Under the pieces are notes generated by a model. That model was not told where the DNA came from, made no database searches, and was given only the letters and a program-made list of their open reading frames with translations. This document shows positions 31,167 through 33,920 of a stretch of 33,920 bases of DNA, piece by piece. How positions within the stretch are numbered: position 1 is the first letter of the stretch; the number at the start of each line of letters is the position of its first letter. Source of the stretch: Actinomycetes bacterium. GTDB taxonomy: Bacteria; Actinomycetota; Thermoleophilia; BMS3ABIN01. The translations under genes were made by a program, and so were the position numbers. The stretch lies in the NCBI GenBank assembly GCA_024275795.1, contig JAJRYJ010000054.1:1-33920 (forward strand), read 5' to 3'.

Positions 31167-31361
31167 CTAGGATTGCCTGATCTCGATTGCTTTCTCGGGG
31201 CATGCAACCACGCAGTCCCCGCACCCCTGGCAAAGATCACTTAGGACCATCGCCGTCTCGCCCGGGTCCAGCTGGACGATGGCTTTCGTAGGACACACCT
31301 TGCGCGCGTGGCACTTTTCATGCCCGACGCACTTCTCAACGTTTACGAACGCCAGCTGCAT
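31167..31361 (-). CDS. Small ferredoxin with an unusual first cluster motif
   Basis: A 64-residue iron-sulfur protein. The second motif CQGCGDCVVACP is a canonical [4Fe-4S] binding set. The first motif reads C-VG-H-EK-C-HARKV-CP: His replaces the second Cys (CxxHxxC), and five rather than three residues precede the CP. This could hold a [3Fe-4S] cluster or a His-ligated [4Fe-4S] cluster, as CxxHxxC ferredoxins are known in actinobacteria, but here it is combined with a normal second site. It lies between fmdB-like and trxA genes in the same direction. Electron partners are unknown. Confidence 0.88.
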   Translation of the reverse strand: MQLAFVNVEKCVGHEKCHARKVCPTKAIVQLDPGETAMVLSDLCQGCGDCVVACPEKAIEIRQS

Positions 31362-31412
31362 TTAACCACATTCCCGTTTTCCTGAACAGCCAAACTGGCC
31401 GCAGGATCACGC

Positions 31413-31613
31413 TCAGCCGAAGCTGCCGCCGGGCGGTGCGCTGCAGCCGCCACTGCCGCCGGAACTGCCGACGCCGAAGAAGCTGGTGAACTGCTGAGAT
31501 ATCTCGCGGCTGCCGCATTCGGGACATTCCTTGTCATCGTCCTTGAGGAAGCCGGTGACGTATTTCTCGAACTGCTTGCCGCACTTGTCACATTTAAGAT
31601 CATATATCGCCAT
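31413..31613 (-). CDS. FmdB-family zinc-ribbon protein
   Basis: A 66-residue protein of the FmdB/CxxC zinc-ribbon family, named after a putative formamidase regulator; true role is unclear. Pattern MAIYDLKCDKCGKQFE with CxxC at 8/11 and a second CPECG pair, then QQFTSFFGVG and a Gly/Ser-rich tail with a further Cys. GGAGGTG lies upstream of the ATG. It is the first gene of a unit with the ferredoxin and thioredoxin. The 186 bp upstream contain ECF-type promoter elements in both directions. Confidence 0.88.
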   Translation of the reverse strand: MAIYDLKCDKCGKQFEKYVTGFLKDDDKECPECGSREISQQFTSFFGVGSSGGSGGCSAPPGGSFG

Positions 31614-31682
31614 TGCTCTTTTTCACCTCCGAAAAAACCGGTAAAACGGTAAAAGCCGGATTCAAACTTCACAACCGCCCGT

Positions 31683-31711
31683 TTTGATGCAGGCAGGCTG
31701 AAAAGGATTCA
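31683..31711 (-). promoter_or_regulatory. ECF-type promoter element for the fmdB-ferredoxin-trx unit
   Basis: Minus strand: TGAATCCTTT (31711-31702), 14 bases, then TCAAA (31687-31683). Read as GAATCC-N17-TCAAA it resembles the GAACTT-N16/17-TCTGA form of sigma-E-type promoters. The same arrangement, in opposite orientation, precedes the ECF sigma gene. It lies about 70 bp before the fmdB-like ATG. Confidence 0.5.
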
Positions 31712-31767
31712 ACAATGCAGATTTTACACCAGTCGTGGTAGACTCTTACAACCCGAAACCGCTATGG

Positions 31768-31796
31768 TGAATCCTTTGATGCAGAAGATAGTCTAA
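31768..31796 (+). promoter_or_regulatory. ECF-type promoter element for the sigma factor gene
   Basis: TGAATCCTTT (31768-31777), 14 bases, then TCTAA (31792-31796), i.e. GAATCC-N17-TCTAA. The spacing and -35 block are identical to the element driving the opposite unit. The start codon follows within 4 bp and no ribosome site is present, so the transcript would be leaderless or the start lies further in. Confidence 0.5.
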
Positions 31797-31799
31797 CAA

Positions 31800-32408
31800 A
31801 TGGGTCCGTCAGTTCCCACAGATAGAGAGCTTGTGGAGCGTATCAACACCGGCGAATCAGAGCTCCTGGGTGAATTGATATCCCGCTATGAGGACCGGGT
31901 CTACAACCTGGCCCTGAGGATGATGGGGAACCGTGAGGACGCCGAGGACGTGCTCCAGGATACCTTCCTGAACGTGATCAGGTCGCTGGACAGGTTCCAG
32001 GGAAGGTCAAGCTTCTCCACCTGGCTGTACCGGGTGGCGGCGAATGCGGCACTGACGCGGCTTCGCAAGCAGAGCAAGCAGGCCAAGAGCGAAGATGAGT
32101 TCCTTGACGATGTATATTCTGTCAAACGCGCCGCCCAGGCGGGGCTCAAGCTGCCAGACTGGTCCGCCAATCCGGTGCGGGAGCTGCTCAACGATGAGGC
32201 CATGGAACAGATGAACCGGGCCATAGAGAGCATGCCGGAGATCTACCGGGCCGTATTCGTGCTCAGGGACGTGGAAGAGCTGCCGACGGCCGAGGTTGCC
32301 GAGATCATGGATCTCTCGGAAGCGGCTGTGAAATCGCGGCTGCACCGGGCGAGGCTCTACCTCAGGAACAACCTCTCCGATTATTTCTCTGAAAGGGGGG
32401 CTGCCTGA
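31800..32408 (+). CDS. ECF RNA polymerase sigma factor
   Basis: A 202-residue group 4 sigma factor with region 2 (about 25-95: ISRYEDRVYNLALRMMGNREDAEDVLQDTF, FSTWLYRVAANAALTRLRK) and region 4 (about 135-195: MPEIYRAVFVLRDVEELPTAEVAEIMDLSEAAVKSRLHRARLYLR). The linker between them is long and charged. Its stop overlaps the start of the ZAS anti-sigma gene (TGATG), a standard arrangement. Together with its partner it resembles SigR-RsrA. Autoregulation is suggested by the promoter element at 31768-31796. Confidence 0.95.
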   Translation: MGPSVPTDRELVERINTGESELLGELISRYEDRVYNLALRMMGNREDAEDVLQDTFLNVIRSLDRFQGRSSFSTWLYRVAANAALTRLRKQSKQAKSEDEFLDDVYSVKRAAQAGLKLPDWSANPVRELLNDEAMEQMNRAIESMPEIYRAVFVLRDVEELPTAEVAEIMDLSEAAVKSRLHRARLYLRNNLSDYFSERGAA

Positions 32409-32650
32409 TGGACTGTAACGAGATCTTCGAGTCGCTCTCCGAATTCATCGATGAGGAACTCTCGAAGAAGACCTGCAGGGAGATAGAGAGCCATATGGCC
32501 GATTGTCGCAACTGCCGCGTCGTCGTCAATACCCTGCGCAAGACCGTCACCCTCTACCATTCAATGCCGCGTGAACGGCTCTCCGGGCCGGCGAGACTGC
32601 GCCTGCACAAGGTTATCGAGATAGCTGACAGTGGAGATACGGGGGAGTAG
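32408..32650 (+). CDS. ZAS-family anti-sigma factor, RsrA-like
   Basis: An 80-residue soluble zinc-binding anti-sigma factor without a membrane segment. Residues C3, C23, H29, C33 and C36 keep a constant offset of 8 from RsrA C11, C31, H37, C41 and C44, and MDCNEIFESLSEFID resembles the RsrA segment around C11. In RsrA these include the zinc ligands, and disulfide formation releases the sigma factor, so a thiol-redox switch is likely. The later RsrA Cys pair is absent here. Translation is coupled to the sigma gene by a one-base overlap. It ends 15 bp from the convergent fusion gene. Confidence 0.85.
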   Translation: MDCNEIFESLSEFIDEELSKKTCREIESHMADCRNCRVVVNTLRKTVTLYHSMPRERLSGPARLRLHKVIEIADSGDTGE

Positions 32651-32665
32651 GGGAGAGGAAAGAGT

Positions 32666-33920
32666 TCAGGTTTTCTCCCACTTGTGCAGGTAGGCCACCT
32701 GGCTTAGCGTACTGCCGTCTTCTATCTCCTTGCGCAGGCGGTTCTCGCGCTCCAGCACATCCATCGCCCGGTTGGCCACTTCCGACACCCTGGCTCCCGG
32801 TATGACAACCACCCCGTCATCGTCCCCGACCAGCCAGTCACCGGGACTGATCCTTACGCCCGAGACATTCACCGGCACGCCGATCTCGCCGAAACCCTTG
32901 GGCTCTCCCGCCGTCGGCGTGACCTCGCTCGCGAATACCGGCAACTCCAGCTGCCTGATCTCGGCCACGTCCCTGACGGCGCCGTCGACGACGATGCCGG
33001 CGATTCCCTGCCTGCGTGCGCTGTGGCTTGCCAGCTCTCCCCAGACCGCGGGACCGACACCACCGGCGTCGATTACCAGGACGTCACCTTTTGCAGCCTG
33101 ATCGATGACCTCCACCGACTTCGCCCAGTCACCGGGATATGTCCTGGCGGTCAGGGCGGGTCCCACCATCTTCAGCCCCGGGAAAACCGGCCTGACACGG
33201 TCGAGTTGACCGCTGCGATGCATGGCATCGGAGATGTTCGCCGTTGATACCAAGTCCAGCACCGCGCGTACATCCTCGCCGGCGGTACGCTTATAGAGGG
33301 TCGTCTGCACCGCCCGCCCGCTTTCCATCGCCTGGACGATACTGCGCGTAGCCGCCTCGGCGTCCGCCGACTTGATGACAGCCCCGCCGACGACGACGAT
33401 ATCGGCGCCGGCCCTGACTGCGGCGGCCGCGGTCTCGGAGTTTATCCCGCCGGCCACAGAGACCGGGATGGCAACAGCCTGCTTGACGTCCGTGAGCGTC
33501 TGCATCGGGTCCTTTCCCTGCATCTGCTCGTCGATGGCGGTATGTATGCCGATGAAGTCGGCCCCCATGTTCTCGACCTGGCGCGCCCGCTCTACTGCAT
33601 CCGGAACCTCTATCATGTCGACGATCACCTTGAGCCCGTAGTTGCCGGCTACCTCGATGCACTCGGCGATTGTCGAATCGGAGGCGGCGCCGAGCACGCC
33701 GGCCACGCCGGCTCCCGCCTTGGCTGCCGACTCCATCTCGAAGCGCCCAGCGTCCATGGTCTTGAGGTCGGCGACGATGGTCCTGTCGGGAAAACGCTGC
33801 TTCAACTGTCGTACCGAGTCCAGGCCCTCGCTTTTGATCAGCGGCGTCCCCGCCTCCAGCCATCCAGCGCCGCCACTGACAGCCTCAGCGGCCACAGCCA
33901 GGGCCCGGGGCAGGTCCAGG
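32666..33920 (-). CDS. Hexulose-6-phosphate synthase fused to an RraA-like domain, 5' end outside the window
   Basis: At least 418 residues; the frame stays open to the right edge (reading LDLPRALAVAAEAVSGG), so a few N-terminal residues are missing. Residues to about 205 are 3-hexulose-6-phosphate synthase: WLEAGTPLIKSEG, the catalytic VADLKTMD, GIHTAID and SVAGGI. This enzyme condenses formaldehyde with ribulose 5-phosphate, or works in reverse for pentose supply. The C-terminal part is an RraA/aldolase-like domain (LVSTANISDAMHRSG, YPGDWAKSVEVIDQAAKGDVLVIDAGG, GIVVDGAVRDVAEI, GDWLVGDDDGVVVIP). Fusions of this kind are annotated in archaea. No PHI isomerase is in the window. Confidence 0.93.
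   Translation of the reverse strand, partial: LDLPRALAVAAEAVSGGAGWLEAGTPLIKSEGLDSVRQLKQRFPDRTIVADLKTMDAGRFEMESAAKAGAGVAGVLGAASDSTIAECIEVAGNYGLKVIVDMIEVPDAVERARQVENMGADFIGIHTAIDEQMQGKDPMQTLTDVKQAVAIPVSVAGGINSETAAAAVRAGADIVVVGGAVIKSADAEAATRSIVQAMESGRAVQTTLYKRTAGEDVRAVLDLVSTANISDAMHRSGQLDRVRPVFPGLKMVGPALTARTYPGDWAKSVEVIDQAAKGDVLVIDAGGVGPAVWGELASHSARRQGIAGIVVDGAVRDVAEIRQLELPVFASEVTPTAGEPKGFGEIGVPVNVSGVRISPGDWLVGDDDGVVVIPGARVSEVANRAMDVLERENRLRKEIEDGSTLSQVAYLHKWEKT

Noticed and set aside
1..33920. CRISPR arrays, insertion sequences, prophage genes, tRNA or rRNA genes
   Set aside because: No regularly spaced repeats, transposase or integrase motifs, terminal inverted repeats, cloverleaf-like sequences or rRNA segments were recognised on either strand by reading; a dedicated search was not possible.

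Overview
The window looks like a chromosomal segment of a GC-rich, Gram-positive-type bacterium, most likely a deep-branching anaerobic actinobacterial lineage. That placement is an inference. It rests on the base composition, an L,D-transpeptidase with extracellular repeat domains, an RsrA-like ECF anti-sigma factor, several genes whose -10 box sits only a few bases before the start codon (leaderless-type mRNAs), and archaea-like items (archease-RtcB, hexulose-6-phosphate synthase fused to an RraA domain). I see no insertion sequences, phage genes, CRISPR arrays, tRNAs or rRNAs.

Layout. 1-2779 (-): a sulfur-assimilation operon of an IscR-like Rrf2 regulator, cysteine synthase, TusA, a MoeB/ThiF-type E1 broken by an in-frame amber codon, and the start of a JAB/MPN+ peptidase. 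2896-4870 (+): archease and RNA ligase RtcB with a 26-bp perfect palindrome between them. 4884-6493 (-): an MTAP/PNP-family phosphorylase and a degenerate LytM-like membrane protein. 6668-10459 (+): an AI-2E-type permease, a MurE-like ligase with an altered substrate motif, and an exported M23-like protein. 10394-11476 (-): a geranylgeranyl-reductase-family flavoprotein. 11590-28503 (+): a long run of MetG, TatD, an Rrf2-TusA fusion regulator, IscS, IscU, an HD-GYP/GAF sensor, a GGDEF cyclase, a DUF4388 protein, a K+ channel, ArgS, two tandem MFS transporters, MutM/Fpg, an M28 lipoprotein peptidase and an adenosine-specific-kinase-family protein. 28540-29150 (-): an unknown exported protein behind a c-di-GMP-I riboswitch and an intrinsic terminator. 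29287-30675 (+): an L,D-transpeptidase. 30810-31613 (-): FmdB-type zinc ribbon, ferredoxin and thioredoxin. 31800-32650 (+): an ECF sigma factor and its ZAS anti-sigma factor. 32666-33920 (-): the hexulose-6-phosphate synthase/RraA fusion, which runs off the right edge.

Three linked themes stand out. (1) Sulfur trafficking: two separate loci each join an Rrf2 regulator to a TusA sulfur-carrier domain. In one locus they are neighbouring genes. In the other they are a single polypeptide encoded just before iscS-iscU, which suggests a regulator that carries its own persulfide acceptor. (2) Cyclic di-GMP: a predicted synthase, a predicted phosphodiesterase and a riboswitch-controlled exported protein of unknown function lie within 13 kb. 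(3) Thiol stress: an ECF sigma/RsrA-like pair is divergent from the FmdB-ferredoxin-thioredoxin operon, and the same bipartite ECF-type promoter element precedes both units.
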